A DNA stretch of 64,000 nucleotides from Symbiodinium kawagutii. Its lineage: Eukaryota; Sar; Dinophyceae; Suessiales; Symbiodiniaceae. The notes below the pieces were generated by a model. It was given only the letters and a program-made list of their open reading frames with translations, did not search any database and was not told the DNA's origin. Shown here one piece after another: positions 1 through 10,972 of the stretch. The stretch lies in the NCBI GenBank assembly GCA_009767595.1, contig VSDK01012995.1, forward strand, positions 47,594 through 111,593, written 5' to 3'. The position numbers and the translations under genes are program-made. How positions within the stretch are numbered: position 1 is the stretch's first letter; each line of letters starts with the position of its first letter.

Positions 1-76
1 GCTGACCGTCAGCAGCAGGACCACAGCGGTGATCCACCAAAAGATCGGCTGGGCGTCCCCCGTGGCCTTCATATAC
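1..76 (-). CDS. Partial exon, membrane-segment protein of unknown function
   Basis: Seen: on the minus strand the acceptor ctctgtcag at 77-85 opens a frame of one base plus 25 codons that runs off the window edge. It reads YMKATGDAQPIFWWITAV followed by VLLLTVS, and the third codon positions are mostly G or C. The last 15 or so residues are hydrophobic enough for a transmembrane helix. The leading single base fits the two spare bases ending the exon at 1252-1373, so the two can be joined in frame. I do not recognise the family. Confidence 0.5.
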
Positions 77-358
77 CTGACAGAGTGGTGACGGTGGAAA
101 AAATCAGCTCAGATGTCAACAAACCCACTGTTTTTACTCGGGAGTTTGTTATGAAAAAATGGGGCGACCCATCATCACAGATTCAGCAGCCAATGGCTTG
201 AAGAAGTTTGAATGATGAGATTCCAAGGGATTTCGTCACAGCCATGAGCCTGCTGGGAGTCGAGCTCTGAATCGGGTGAAAATCAGAGCCCAGCACAGGG
301 TATCAACTTGATGACTGTGGACTATCATAGGTCATCATGGTTGGTTCTCATCGTATCT

Positions 359-478
359 ATATGGCTAGTGGTCAATATTGATCCAACCAATAATGGGGGA
401 TTTCCACCAACAATACAAGGGAAAACAATGTTTAATGGTGGGGAACCAGGGGTACGGGGTTTTGACCCACTGCCATAT
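359..478. mobile_element. Family A inverted-repeat element (MITE-like), copy A1
   Basis: A 120-bp element starts ATATGGCTAGTGGTCAATA and ends with TTGACCCACTGCCATAT, an imperfect terminal inverted repeat of about 17 bp. It has the family core (TAATGGGGGATTTCCACCAA and GGGGAACCAGGGGTACGGGG). TA flanks the TGGC...GCCA core on both sides, as expected for a Tc1/mariner-type target. It carries no coding capacity. Confidence 0.8.
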
Positions 479-1251
479 TGGATTATCATTGTGGGTTGTC
501 GTATATGTTATCAAATGTTATTGACCGCTATCAATGAGCTATTACAGCGAGAGCGATCCATACTGTTTGGGAAAAAAACTAGGGGATCATCTCTTATGTT
601 CACAGCTATCAAGCAATATCAACCAACCAAGGGGTCTCTTCCAACTCAATCCTCCAGCACAAGTCAAGCAAAGACACCTCCTAGCATGGTCCTACGCTTT
701 GGTCGCCAGGGGTGATTTTCTAGCCAGCTTTCCCAGAAAGGGTTGATTGAAAAATCTACGTTTGAAACCACTATAAATGGCAGTTGAAACAAGCTTCCTT
801 GTAGTTTTTCCCATCAGTCGACCCAGTGAAGCTTAGTAATCCACTTATTTACGACTATGGGTATGTTAAACAAACAACAATGTCAGCTGCTTGACTTCTG
901 GTGGTTAAAAGGAATTGGGCTTAAGGATTGAAACTGTGGAATGTACTGCTGATGGTCAATGCTGGATAATGTTTGGTGTAGCCTGAAAGCCACCCTCCCC
1001 AAAAAATGACCAAGGGCTAACTACAAGGACACTGTTCATCGTTATAGGTCTTGGATGTGATCCTTCCAAACATCTCAAGGCTTTGATGGTGGCCTACCCC
1101 ATTGCGAGAAACAAACCAACGGGGGGTCCTTGCAACGTGTACAATAAATACAAGTCTGAGCAAACACGAACAAACAAATCAATGTAAACGTTTTTACAGT
1201 TTACTCAGAACTGTAGTTGCTGTTCCAACCAACTGCCGTGCAAATGATCAC

Positions 1252-1373
1252 CGGGACGTCCCCGTTGAAGCCCTGTCCGCAATCGCTTTTTCATTGCTAG
1301 CTGCCGCAGTCGTCAAACAATTCCCTTGGGCCTGGGATAGCTCCAAACTCCGCTGGTTTCCAGATTCGCAAAT
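1252..1373 (-). CDS. Internal exon, unknown protein
   Basis: On the minus strand an acceptor (gaaacctgag) and a donor (CCCG|GTGATC) bound 40 codons plus two bases. The frame begins ICESGNQRSLELSQAQGN and continues CLTTAAASNEKAIADRASTG. It is polar, Ala/Ser-rich and likely soluble. The two spare bases join in phase to the exon at 1-76. A plus-strand reading of the same stretch is open too, but it lacks an equally good donor and acceptor pair. Function unknown. Confidence 0.5.
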
Positions 1374-1648
1374 CTCAGGTTTCATGTTACAACTTTTGGT
1401 TTTGCAAATCTTTGGACATACAATATTTTCTTAATAACCGTGAGACATACTTGTTTCTAATAGAGAATAGTGTGTTAATTATTGTTACTTTTTTTTTATT
1501 GCCTGTTGTATGCTTAACAGTCATTTGGGAACCAATGCTTGCACATGGAATTGTCATCCCAGCATGTCATTCCAGGAAGTATTCGAGGTAGCCTGGCTGA
1601 GCCTGCTCTCTTTTGTGCCGAGCGGTCCTTTTTCTCCGTTGTCTTTAA

Positions 1649-1749
1649 CTGGTTGGTGGTTGAACCATCTCTATGAAAAAATCAGTCAACCAACCAAATA
1701 TTTGGTAAGACTAGGTAAAATAAAGAATCTTAAAAACCAACAGCCAGTT
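1649..1749. mobile_element. Family D inverted-repeat element, copy D1
   Basis: It begins CTGGTTGGTGGTTGAACC, carries the internal GTCAACCAACCAAATATT block and ends with an AACCAACAGCCAGT arm. The arms are complementary to each other but diverged. It matches the layout of the other family D copies. Confidence 0.55.
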
Positions 1750-2174
1750 GAACTTTTAGCCTTCAAGCTTCAAGCAGTGATTCCATGCCCAATGCCATTT
1801 TTCCAAAACATGATTCTCAAGTGTTTTCTTCCTTCAGAATTTACAAAGATGAGAATTCGGAAGCATGAGGCCTTACAATTATAAAACACATGTTTGAAAG
1901 GAATCGCGCATCTCCGAATGCCAGAATGTATTCGAAAGATTTTCTCTGATCCAAATGATTTTCTCTGATCCAAATATGGGGTTTTGGAAATTGATGGGGC
2001 CATTTTTGGGACCTGTTTCAGGAGGCACATCCTGCGACAAATTGACCCATAGGACCTGCAAAAAGCACCTGCGGCACAGTTGCCACGGTGTCATGGTGGT
2101 GCTACCATTGATTGCACAGATAAACCGGGCACCATTTATATCATGATATGTTTGGTGGTGCTACCATTTATCCA

Positions 2175-2266
2175 CCGGGATCAAACATATCCATGATAAT
2201 GGAAAGAAGCAATAAATGGTTTGAACATAAACTTCTTTCCATTATCATGGATATGTTTGACCCCGG
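2175..2266. repeat. Near-perfect 35-bp inverted repeat (hairpin)
   Basis: Arm 2175-2209 (CCGGGATCAAACATATCCAT...) is the reverse complement of arm 2232-2266 with one mismatch in 35, separated by a 22-base loop. A further repeat, TGGTGGTGCTACCATT, occurs at about 2093 and 2151, just left of the hairpin. It may be a MITE or a fold-back transcript source; nothing nearby shows which. Confidence 0.8.
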
Positions 2267-2415
2267 TAATGATCAAAGGTACTAGGATTAACACCATTTA
2301 TCATCACACTAGGACATATGTCACACTAGTAGTACCGTAGTGGATGAAATGGTCACTGCTTCACCTATGATACTGGCGGATTGGTAAGCTATTGGTACCA
2401 CATAGCAGTAAGAAA

Positions 2416-2471
2416 AACAAAAACAACAGCGACAACAACAACAACAACAACACCAGCAACAACAACAACAA
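2416..2471 (+). repeat. CAA-type trinucleotide microsatellite
   Basis: Interrupted (CAA)n tract. The hydrophobic Leu-rich ORF on the other strand here is only its translation. Confidence 0.85.
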
Positions 2472-2605
2472 ACAACCACCAGCAATCACAACAAAATAGC
2501 AACAGTCAATTGTAGGGACTAAGAACCAACAACAACCCACAATGCTGCAGATCAATACAGCTGATTGAAAAACACACATTGCTGCTCAGTTGAGGTTCAT
2601 GCTAA

Positions 2606-2673
2606 GTTTGGTGGTTTCAAACCCCATGAAAAATATTAGGGAAAACCAAAATGTCAATCAAACCACCAACAAG
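2606..2673. mobile_element. Family D element, short internally deleted copy
   Basis: The arms GTTTGGTGGTTTCAAACC and AATCAAACCACCAACAA are complementary. The GAAAAATATTAG core is retained, but the usual CAACCAACC middle is lost. Confidence 0.6.
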
Positions 2674-3406
2674 TTTTTTCACCATTATTGTTGCTGATTA
2701 TTCCCTATCCATTATCAGCTGGTTATAAGCACCAAACAGTAAATGATCAGTACTTTTCATGTTCCTCTATCCGATCCTTCTAGGCCTCCCCCATCAACAA
2801 TCGTGGCGTAGCTGAATGAACTCGGCCCAATAGGATGTTCAACCACCAAACTAGAAGTAGATCAGGAAACAGCTGCGCATGCGGCACGAATGCTACGAAA
2901 ACAGCATTTCACCAATGACTGGGAACTTTCTTTACTGTTTGATAGATTCACCACTGGAAAAATCACGAGATCCTGTAGGAAACTTCAGGAAATCAAGTAT
3001 TTCCATCATGGATTTTCATTGTCAGGATAGCTTCCCAAAGGTTTGCGTTGTCCTTTCTGGCAGTGCCGTCAATGGTTTCCGTGGACATCCTTTTGGTCGG
3101 AAAATTACACCAAGTGGTCCGTACCAAAGCAGTTGCCAAGGAGGATACCATCGAGCATCAAGGAATTGTGCATATATGTAATATGTAGATATAATATGCA
3201 AACATATATATCAACACATCAAACCATCTATCAATAAATTTACATATTATAGGATTTTGGATTCATCCATCAAACTCTCCGTGCACAATATGTAAACACA
3301 TATTCATCCGTGTGTAACTATTGACAATTCATGGGAGTGAGTAGGACCCCTGACTACCCAGGTGAAATTGTTGTAGTAATTATTGCCTCATGAAATATAC
3401 GTATTT

Positions 3407-3510
3407 GTATATATATATATATATATCAAATATACATAAATATATATATATATATATAAATAAAGATATATATGTATATAAAAATATAATATATATATAT
3501 ATATATATTG
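3407..3510. repeat. TA-rich microsatellite tract
   Basis: Three (TA)n runs are separated by ATAAA-like interruptions. The Tyr/Ile ORFs on both strands at 3388-3660 arise from it. Confidence 0.9.
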
Positions 3511-4102
3511 TGACAAGCCTATTGCCTGTAACAGTGAGCACAATTTACCCCACCATAAATTGCACGAAGAATTTAGCAAAAATTGAAGGTCAAAAGGCAA
3601 CATGTGCAACATATTGTTTCTGTTTTGCTCAAGCATCTGCCAATGGACCCGGCCTGCCAACAGAGATCATTGTTTGCAAGAATGACAATGCAAAAATCAC
3701 ATTGCAAAATGAAAAATTACGCAACCACACTCCCAGAAGTACAGGAACACTGCAATCACACTCCTTTTCTTTCATTTTCTGAAATTGCATTTCTTGGCTT
3801 CAAGTCCCCCAAGTCAACATCAACAATTTCAGGCCTGAATTTTGGTGAGCTGTAAAATATTCACAAGTGGGACGCTTTCACTGAAGGAGGAAGCCTGGAA
3901 CACAAACCAAGATCAGAAAAAAATCTGAACCATAAACCTCACACAGCCGCACGCGAAGCAAACAGCCTGCCAGACTTCCTTGAACGTGAAACAACGAAAA
4001 ACCGATTTGTTTAGGTCGCGGGGGGGTCTGTGCAGCCAAAGGGGAATGGGTCTGCAGCGCATGGTCTGGGAGGGCCTCAGCTTCTCCCAAGGCCCTGAGT
4101 CA

Positions 4103-4330
4103 GGCCTGGCTCCGCAAGACTAAACGAATGAAAACACCCGTCTTTTTCCTTTTCATGAAAAATATTGATTTTTGAGGGCATTGGTTTATTACCTGGAGGC
4201 AGAGCTCTTTCCCATCAAGCTTGCGTCCCGGGGCAAGGACACGTGAGGGCAAAAAACCTGAGTTTGTCCTGGGGCGTTGGGACGGGCCTGGCTCCACAAT
4301 ATTAAACGAATTACAAAAAACATTTTTGTT
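4103..4330. repeat. Diverged direct duplication next to the 34-bp array
   Basis: The segment GGCCTGGCTCCGCAAGACTA at 4103 recurs as GGCCTGGCTCCACAATATTA at 4285, each followed by AACGAAT and an A-rich stretch, with a period of about 182 bp. No coding frame is convincing. Confidence 0.6.
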
Positions 4331-4394
4331 AAAAAATGTGAATAAAAAACCACTGCTTGAAAGAAAAGAGCAGTAACGGAAACCACAAAAAACA

Positions 4395-4598
4395 GCACGA
4401 AAAATTGCACGAAGAATTCCCTCAAAGAGCACGAAAAATTGCACGAAGAATTCCCTCAAAGAGCACGAAAAATTGCACGAAGACTTCCTTCAAACAGCAC
4501 GAAAAATTGCACGAAGAATTCCCTCAAAAAACACGAAAAATTGCACGAAGAATTCCCTCAAAGAGCACGAAAAATTGCACGAAGAATTCCCTCAAAGA
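4395..4598 (+). repeat. 34-bp tandem array, left block (six units, to the gap)
   Basis: Six consecutive 34-bp units, each with a GCACGAAAAATTGCACGAAG core and an EcoRI-type GAATTC. They stop at the run of N. Because 34 is not a multiple of 3 and the unit lacks stops in several frames, all three plus frames stay open and give the same 34-residue Lys/Arg-rich repeat shifted in phase. I treat it as a minisatellite, not a gene. Confidence 0.95.
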
Positions 4599-5129
4599 NN
4601 NNNNNNNNNNNNNNNNNNNNNNNNNNNNNNNNNNNNNNNNNNNNNNNNNNNNNNNNNNNNNNNNNNNNNNNNNNNNNNNNNNNNNNNNNNNNNNNNNNNN
4701 NNNNNNNNNNNNNNNNNNNNNNNNNNNNNNNNNNNNNNNNNNNNNNNNNNNNNNNNNNNNNNNNNNNNNNNNNNNNNNNNNNNNNNNNNNNNNNNNNNNN
4801 NNNNNNNNNNNNNNNNNNNNNNNNNNNNNNNNNNNNNNNNNNNNNNNNNNNNNNNNNNNNNNNNNNNNNNNNNNNNNNNNNNNNNNNNNNNNNNNNNNNN
4901 NNNNNNNNNNNNNNNNNNNNNNNNNNNNNNNNNNNNNNNNNNNNNNNNNNNNNNNNNNNNNNNNNNNNNNNNNNNNNNNNNNNNNNNNNNNNNNNNNNNN
5001 NNNNNNNNNNNNNNNNNNNNNNNNNNNNNNNNNNNNNNNNNNNNNNNNNNNNNNNNNNNNNNNNNNNNNNNNNNNNNNNNNNNNNNNNNNNNNNNNNNNN
5101 NNNNNNNNNNNNNNNNNNNNNNNNNNNNN
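4599..5129. other. Assembly gap (531 N)
   Basis: Unresolved bases lie inside the 34-bp array, so the array length and any interrupting sequence are unknown. Confidence 1.
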
Positions 5130-5164
5130 CACGAAAAACAACACGAAAAATTGCACGAAAAATT

Positions 5165-5365
5165 TTGCAATTTTTAGAGATAGTGGAGGCTCCAGCTGCT
5201 AACTGGGCGGCTTGCCATCCAGGGATATCGGAAGTGCAGCCTTGCTACTGCGCAAAATTTCTCTGGTGCAGAAGGGCAATCGCGGGCGGCTTGCCTTGCA
5301 GGGATGGTGGAAGTACAGCTCTGCTGCAGCAAAAAATCTTTTGCAATGAAACAAAATCTGGCCCA
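5165..5365. repeat. Spacer with imperfect internal duplication inside the array
   Basis: This non-array segment contains two related copies of about 70 bp. One begins GGGCGGCTTGCCATCCAGGG near 5205 and the other GGGCGGCTTGCCTTGCAGGG near 5285. It separates the two blocks of 34-bp units and has higher GC. A gene fragment carried in the array is possible. Confidence 0.6.
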
Positions 5366-5905
5366 GCTGCACGAAGAACTCTCCCAAAGAGCACGAAAAA
5401 TTGCACGAAGAATTCCCTCAAAAAGCACGAAAAAATTGCACGAAGAATTCCCTCAAAGAGCATGAAAAATTGCACGAAGAATTCCCTCAAAGAGCACGAA
5501 AAATTGCACGAAGAATTCCCTCAAAGAACACGAAAAATTGCACGAAGAATTCCCTCAAAGAGCACGAAAAATTGCACGAAGAATTCCCTCAAAGAGCACC
5601 AAAAATCGCACGAAGAATTCCCTCAAAGAGCACGAAAAATTACACGAAGAATTCTCTCAAAGAGCACGAAAAATTGCACGAAGAATTCCCTCAAAAAGCA
5701 CGAAAAATTGCACGAAGAATTGCCTCAAAGAGCACGAAAAATTGCACGAAGAATTCCCTCAAAGAGCGCGAAAAATTGCACGAAGAACTCCCTCAAAGAG
5801 CACGAAAAATTACACAAAGAATTCCCTCAAAGAACACGAAACATCGCACGAAGAACTCCCTCAAAGAGCACGAAAAATTGCACGAAGAACACGCCCCAAA
5901 AACTG
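5366..5905 (+). repeat. 34-bp tandem array, right block (about 15 units)
   Basis: About fifteen further units show scattered substitutions (for example GAACTCC for GAATTCC) and one unit with an extra A near 5430. Divergence rises toward the right end, where the last unit decays into GAACACGCCCCAAAAACTGA. Confidence 0.95.
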
Positions 5906-6480
5906 AGGTAATAAAACTACAAAATGGCTTTGCCTCTCTTCAGTTGCAGGGTGCCATACTCATTTGTGACTGTGTTTGCTAAATCGGTTCTGCGGCAACC
6001 TTCGCTAAGTGACACGACTATATAATGCTACAATGCTCCAAATGACTTCTGCTGGGACCTCTACGGGCGCCCAGGGGACCTCTGCGGGCCTTTTCCGGGA
6101 CCTCTATGGGACCCCCGTCTATGTACCCACGGTCTATGGACATCAACATTGCTATAACTCATTTTCTGAAAATTATATCTAATTAATCTATTTTTGTTCT
6201 ACATCACCCCCACCCAATGCCCAAACCTGCATAAAAGTCACCAATGATTGAAGGCCATGGTACAAGTGAAAATTGTAAATTAAATAGATGTGGGAAGAAA
6301 TAAATTCAAAAGCTGCAGTGAGGAAAAGGCCAGGCAGTGTGAAGAAACATGGCAGAACAAACAGCAAAGCATCACGAATTTCCTATTCCAAAATAAGCCA
6401 TTTTGGGGGTGCAATTTTTAGAGGAGTCCTAAGAATAAAACCCTTTTACTGACTGTTACAGATATTAGGCTAGTGTCAAT
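5906..6480. other. Non-coding stretch with a GC-rich triplicated motif
   Basis: Three GGGACCTCT(A/G)(C/T)GGG-type repeats lie at about 6055-6112. The rest is AT-rich with no exon that I can support. Confidence 0.4.
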
Positions 6481-6504
6481 ATATATATATATATATATAT
6501 ATAT
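6481..6504. repeat. (TA)n microsatellite
   Basis: An uninterrupted dinucleotide run. Confidence 0.9.
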
Positions 6505-6704
6505 TATGAACCGAAACATGAGCAACCCCGCAGCTGTGACATCCGCAGCTGTGCTTGGAGAATTCGCATTTGGAGCATCCCTGGCCAAGGTGGCGACTTG
6601 GTCGAGCCATGGCTGCTACTGTAAACCCAAGCCTGCATCCAGCGCCAAAACACATCAGCTGGCTGTGTGAAGATTTCCAGACTCGATTGCTGTGTCCCTT
6701 CCAA
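6504..6704 (-). CDS. Probable exon region, unknown protein
   Basis: A minus-strand frame of 66 codons contains SLEIFTQPADVFWRWMQAWV and ends in a stop just right of the TA repeat. Residue use (several Trp, mixed charge) is protein-like. A plus-strand frame (SNPAAVTSAAVLGEFAFGAS) overlaps it and ends at a possible GTGGCG donor, so the strand is not certain. Confidence 0.35.
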   Translation of the reverse strand: MEGTQQSSLEIFTQPADVFWRWMQAWVYSSSHGSTKSPPWPGMLQMRILQAQLRMSQLRGCSCFGS

Positions 6705-6710
6705 GAACCT

Positions 6711-6905
6711 TTACATCTGTGCCCTCCAGACTACATGGATTCCAAAACAAATCGGAAATGATTGGTGTTCGACATGGAACATCCATTCCTGGGAATCGAT
6801 ACCCTCCCAGCCCACAAAACCATTGGCCTGATGTCCACTATCAAGGCTCAAGTCTGTGCGCTTCAAACACATGAACTTACCAACTAGCAGTGACTGGCGT
6901 AGCAT
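6711..6905 (-). CDS. Probable exon region, unknown protein
   Basis: A minus-strand frame of 64 codons contains LVGKFMCLKRTDLSLDSGHQ and GWEGIDSQEWMFHVEHQ. It lies immediately upstream (minus sense) of the frame at 6504-6704 and may belong to the same transcript. Exact splice limits were not resolved. Confidence 0.4.
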   Translation of the reverse strand: MLRQSLLVGKFMCLKRTDLSLDSGHQANGFVGWEGIDSQEWMFHVEHQSFPICFGIHVVWRAQM

Positions 6906-8105
6906 TCGGAGTTAATTCCCCCATCGCAAAAATATATGTGCAAACCAAACAGAAACCACCATCCCCAGGTATAGTTGAAGATTAAAACATGTATGAACAT
7001 GTCCGAAATCACAAGCTAGGAATCGTAGTATCACCATCAGTTTCTACTGGTTGGTGATATCAACTCCTAGGAACAACAACGAAAACCACAACCATCCCAA
7101 ATACCACACAAGTCTTCGAAACCACCAAATAGTCATTGGAAAATTTGTTGACAATGCTAATCGTGCTCCTTTGGTTGTCACTACACACGCGAATGAACAT
7201 CGATGATGAAGAAACTCATGCACTATCTAAGGCATCAGCACCCGCTACCAACTCTGTCTTATTAACTGCATCTACAACAGGTTTTCACCCTGGACTGGTT
7301 CATTGTCCTTCTATCCATGATGGTATACGCAGTTCACGATGTAGGTTTAGAACCAGCCTGCTGATCAAAAATCGTTCCTCACAACAAAAATAATTCTCGA
7401 ATTTTGTTGTTTGTTTTTGTCAGTCCGTGGCTACCATCATCCATCGTCCGCATTCCGTTGTTAATCATGCATCTTCAGATTCGGCTCAATCTGCAATGTA
7501 AGACCTCGCTGTTATTTGCAAAATAATTTTGGACCAATCTCCAACTGACATGACCACTTGTAAATGTTATACCAATTATACCAAGGCTAATCATGGCAGC
7601 TACACCACTAGAATTTGTAATAATAAAACAATGGTCCAATCTGTAATTTACACAATCCGTAAAACAATGATCATGGTCCTGAATGTCCAATGTACTAGAA
7701 TTTACAATACAAAACAATGGTAAAACAATGGTAGATATGCACGGAGTTCCACCATTGAATGGTCATGGTCCGGTCTCCAACGATGTCATGCCTCATTTGT
7801 CACTGGTTGGCCGGGTTTCAAGGTACTGGATCCTCTGGTGACCAGTTGCAACGATCACTGAACCAGCTGCAGCTGAGGATGTTCATCAATATTGGAGGTC
7901 ATTGTCATTGGTGGTGGCCTCAAGTGACCCCAAACCATAGATACTTCGAGAAGTGCACGGAAAATAGGTCCACGCGGCCTGCATACGTCGATATTGACAC
8001 AATTCTACACTATATTATGCAAATGTGTTGCGAGAAGCATTTTCATGTGGGTTGGCTACCTTCGGAAAGAAATATATTGTTATAGCCGGGGAAGCCTCGC
8101 GTCAC

Positions 8106-8309
8106 TTGCGAACACACAAGCTCGCAGTTTCCAACCTGATGGTGCAAAAGTTGGGTGCCTAGGTTCAAACAACAAATTGTATCAGAACCATGATCTTCAA
8201 GGGATTTTTTCCAATTTGTGTTCGTTAGCCGTGGCTCAAACAAGCCCGTGACGTTTGAGCCGCCCAAAAATGACCAAAGAACTCTTTGCCTGGATGTTCC
8301 TCTACCCAT
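8106..8309 (-). CDS. Probable exon, unknown protein
   Basis: A minus frame contains RLTNTNWKKSLEDHGSDT and LLHHQVGNCELVCSQ, followed by the donor CAA|GTGACG. Downstream (minus sense) a 30-bp possible mini-exon at 7843-7872 reads AAGSVIVAT between an AG and a GTCACC. Plus-strand ORFs of 85 to 131 codons overlap this region but lack consistent splice sites. Confidence 0.35.
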
Positions 8310-8390
8310 TTTCGACCATGTTCAAGCTGCGTATCAACAAATGGTCACCCTCACTTGCTGGTTATCCCTTGGTAAATCCTTGGTTGCCCG

Positions 8391-8501
8391 TTATCCTTGG
8401 CTATCAACATCAATTACAAACCCAGATTTAGCGAAGAATTGGGTTGGTTCTTCCTCTGCCAATTCTGCAGCGGCCTCTTTTGTTTTTTGGCGGGGAGTCA
8501 T
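8391..8501 (-). CDS. Possible first exon or small ORF, acidic N-terminus
   Basis: On the minus strand an ATG directly follows an AG (gatgaaag|ATG). The frame reads MTPRQKTKEAAAELAEEEP then TQFFAKSGFVIDVDSQG and a TAA. The composition is typical of a disordered, acidic N-terminus. An internal GTTTGT could be a donor. The AG abutting the ATG would suit trans-splicing or a very short 5' exon, which is inference. Confidence 0.45.
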   Translation of the reverse strand: MTPRQKTKEAAAELAEEEPTQFFAKSGFVIDVDSQG

Positions 8502-8619
8502 CTTTCATCGAAACCGTCAATTGCTAGCCTGGCCACTGCTTAATTTTGCGCCTTTAGTAGCTATCGCCCGAGTAGTTGGAACCAACTTTAAGCTTGATTT
8601 GTTTCAGGTTTGAACCGAC

Positions 8620-9000
8620 AAACCTGTGGGTTCCAGAGGTACTACTGACATCTTCTGACACGATAAAGTTCTCTTGTAGATGATTCGCCATTATGACTGA
8701 CTGCATATGTACCCCATACTGGTGGGTGAATGACCAACTATTTATGGGTGAACTGAGGCTGGTTGATTAGCACCAAAGTCTACTTGCTGATTTTTCTTGC
8801 TCATTACCCCTTCATATTTGTCATCCCGTAGTATATTTCATCATTACAAATTGTTGATGATTCTCAACCATTATTCACCATCACTGACTATATAACACAG
8901 TGGTTGAGAACCATCAACTATTGATAACCAGAACCACAACCAGCTGGCTAATAGTTGATTTTAACCGGAACCATCAACTATTAATCATCCACCACTTTCA
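8620..9000. other. Low-complexity intergenic or intronic sequence
   Basis: Repeated ACCATCAACTATT/GGTTGA motifs; no exon seen. Confidence 0.4.
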
Positions 9001-9031
9001 AGATCTGCAACAGGTCACAGGCTACCCTCAC

Positions 9032-9134
9032 TTGGAGAGCAGCAGTTAGCTGCGTCCCCGGGGGTAAGCCCACCGAGGAGGTTTCCCGTGCGCAGAACGT
9101 GCCGCGAAGCAAGCGTGCCAATCATAGCTTTGTG
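9032..9134 (-). CDS. Internal exon, unknown protein
   Basis: A minus-strand acceptor (gagccatcaccag) and donor (CCAA|GTGAGG) enclose 34 codons plus one base: HKAMIGTLASRHVLRTGN then LLGGLTPGDAANCCSP. Third positions are strongly GC-biased. The plus strand is also open here (63 codons ending at 9209), but without comparable splice signals. This is one of the clearest exons in the window. Confidence 0.6.
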
Positions 9135-9557
9135 CTGGTGATGGCTCAGCAAGTTGCGAGTTCGGCAGTTCGTTTCGTTTCTCGGTTCACGGTTGCGATC
9201 GTCAATTGACGATACTTTATATCAACCACGATTGATCATCATTAACCATCATAAATCACACTAACCATCATTATCCATTAACCATGGTTAGCCAAGCTAT
9301 GGTTTCAATGGCAAACGTATCATCAAACCATCATGGTATAGCAAACGATCTATTGATGATGGTTTGATGATATCATGAAGGCTCGTTCCCCGTCATCAAT
9401 TGCTAACATCATGAACTCATGTAACATTCCAACCACGGGAGATCTGCTTGGCCCCTTCCCAATCACCCCAAATTTGGCCACCAAGAATTTGGAGATACCA
9501 AGCCCAGTCAAGAAAATAGCTGTAAAGGAGCCTGTATGAAGAAGTTGTCAAGGATTG

Positions 9558-9751
9558 TCAAGGTACATATATGTTGAGGTTTCTTGAATACCAAAGAATC
9601 CCCATCTCTTTACACAGGTACTCGGGTTGACCCGCGAGCTCGGAATGCTGATTCAGCCATGGAAATTCTTCAGGTGTACCTTTCAGGATGTTTGTTTTTG
9701 CAACACATGCCCAGATCACTGGCATCTGTCCATTTCTGATCTTGCAAACGA
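9558..9751 (-). CDS. Probable exon region, unknown protein
   Basis: The minus frame contains IRNGQMPVIWACVAKTNILK with a donor-like AAAG|GTACAC, and continues open through FPWLNQHSELAGQPEYLCKE to a stop. A plus-strand island at 9618-9673 (TRVDPRARNADSAMEILQ) also has good splice sites, so the strand is uncertain. Confidence 0.35.
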
Positions 9752-10339
9752 TAGTAAAAATAGCGAACATAGTGAAAATACGCAGAAGTGCTATGTTTGT
9801 TGGGTTGTTCAAAGACCATTTGCTTGGTGATGCTTGGCATGCAAAGGCATCATTGAAATGTCTCGATTGTCACTTCTTGATCCTGCTGAGTGCTATCGTG
9901 GAGAAAGTAGTGGCCCCTCAAAAGGCAAACCCTTATCAATGGTTGATGGCATTGATCAACCCATCAATGAAGCATTATCATTGATTCAACCATGTTCAAC
10001 CATGACACTATTGCTTCAACTATTCATTCAGGTTTTTTACACACAAGAAACATGACACTATTGATTTAACAAATTTATTTGTACCCAACAGCCCAGAGCC
10101 GGCAAACTGCGAACTGCAGCACATCTCTTGCCACTCATCATCCCTACGAGCAGCATTGGGTCACCTGGAAGCCATCCTGAAAAGGGTGGATAAGGTACCA
10201 CAACAGCCTGGTCAATACTGTAATATACCAAAGGTATTGATAAGGTAATGGTATATATAAGGTTTAGAATATTGCTGATAGAATTGAATGATAAACGGAA
10301 AACAGTACGGGAATACGCTGTACCAATCACCGGGTGTTG

Positions 10340-10343
10340 AAGG

Positions 10344-10374
<31 letters not shown>

Positions 10375-10640
10375 GGTGGGGGTGGTGGTGGTAGTAGTAG
10401 TGGTGGTGGTGTTGTTGCTACTATTGCCATTGCTCCGCTTCCCGTTGTTGCTATTCTTGTTTCGCTCTTTGTTGCATTTGTTGTTGTCAAGTGGCAGTCG
10501 TTGTTGTTGCTATGGGGGGTGTTATGAATGCGGTTGTTGTTGCCATCATCACTGTTGCTGTTGCTGCAGTCGTCCTTGTTGTAGCTGCGTTGTTCTTGCT
10601 ATCATCGTTGTTGCTTCTTTTTTTTTTTTTTTTTTTTTTT

Positions 10641-10671
<31 letters not shown>
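10340..10671. repeat. GTT/GGT-rich and poly-T low-complexity tract
   Basis: It comprises (GGT)n near 10360-10412, a run of about 25 T at 10618-10642, then (GTT)n to 10671. The poly-Val/Leu ORF of 156 codons here is translation of this tract. Confidence 0.9.
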
Positions 10672-10926
10672 CGTTGCCTCCGTGCTCGTCGTTGCTGTTG
10701 CTGTTCTTGTAGCTTTCGTTGCTGACGTTGCGGTTTTCACTGCTGCTCTTCTCTATTTGCGAATGAGCAGCAACAGTAACAAAACAAATATGTCAATTAT
10801 ATGATTTTATATAGGTAATACCTCTTGTATACTATATATTTTTTCATCTCATTTTATTGCGTACAGGTCATTGTACCTCGCTTTCAGCATGGCAGCGGAC
10901 CCAAACAGCTCGTCTCCTGAACTTAC

Positions 10927-10972
10927 TTCGATCAGCCGCTTTCTTGTTCTTGGAAACACTTTACAGTCGAAC
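10927..10972 (-). CDS. Short internal exon
   Basis: A minus acceptor (gcatggaag) and a consensus donor (GAA|GTAAGT) enclose one base plus 15 codons: FDCKVFPRTRKRLIE, a basic segment. The single leading base completes the Trp codon left open by the exon at 11405-11471. Confidence 0.45.

Noticed and set aside
4395..5905. CRISPR-like array
   Set aside because: Units are directly adjacent with no unique spacers and there is no cas-like gene; this is a tandem minisatellite.
4357..5911. ORFs of up to 490 codons on the plus strand
   Set aside because: They are the 34-bp array read through, including the gap of N. All three plus frames behave alike, so there is no sign of one true frame.
8218..8613. 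131-codon plus-strand ORF
   Set aside because: Protein-like, but without splice or start support; the minus strand has an ATG frame with an AG directly before it. Not excluded.
10334..10804. Poly-Val/Leu ORF resembling a membrane protein
   Set aside because: Translation of GTT/GGT and poly-T simple repeats.
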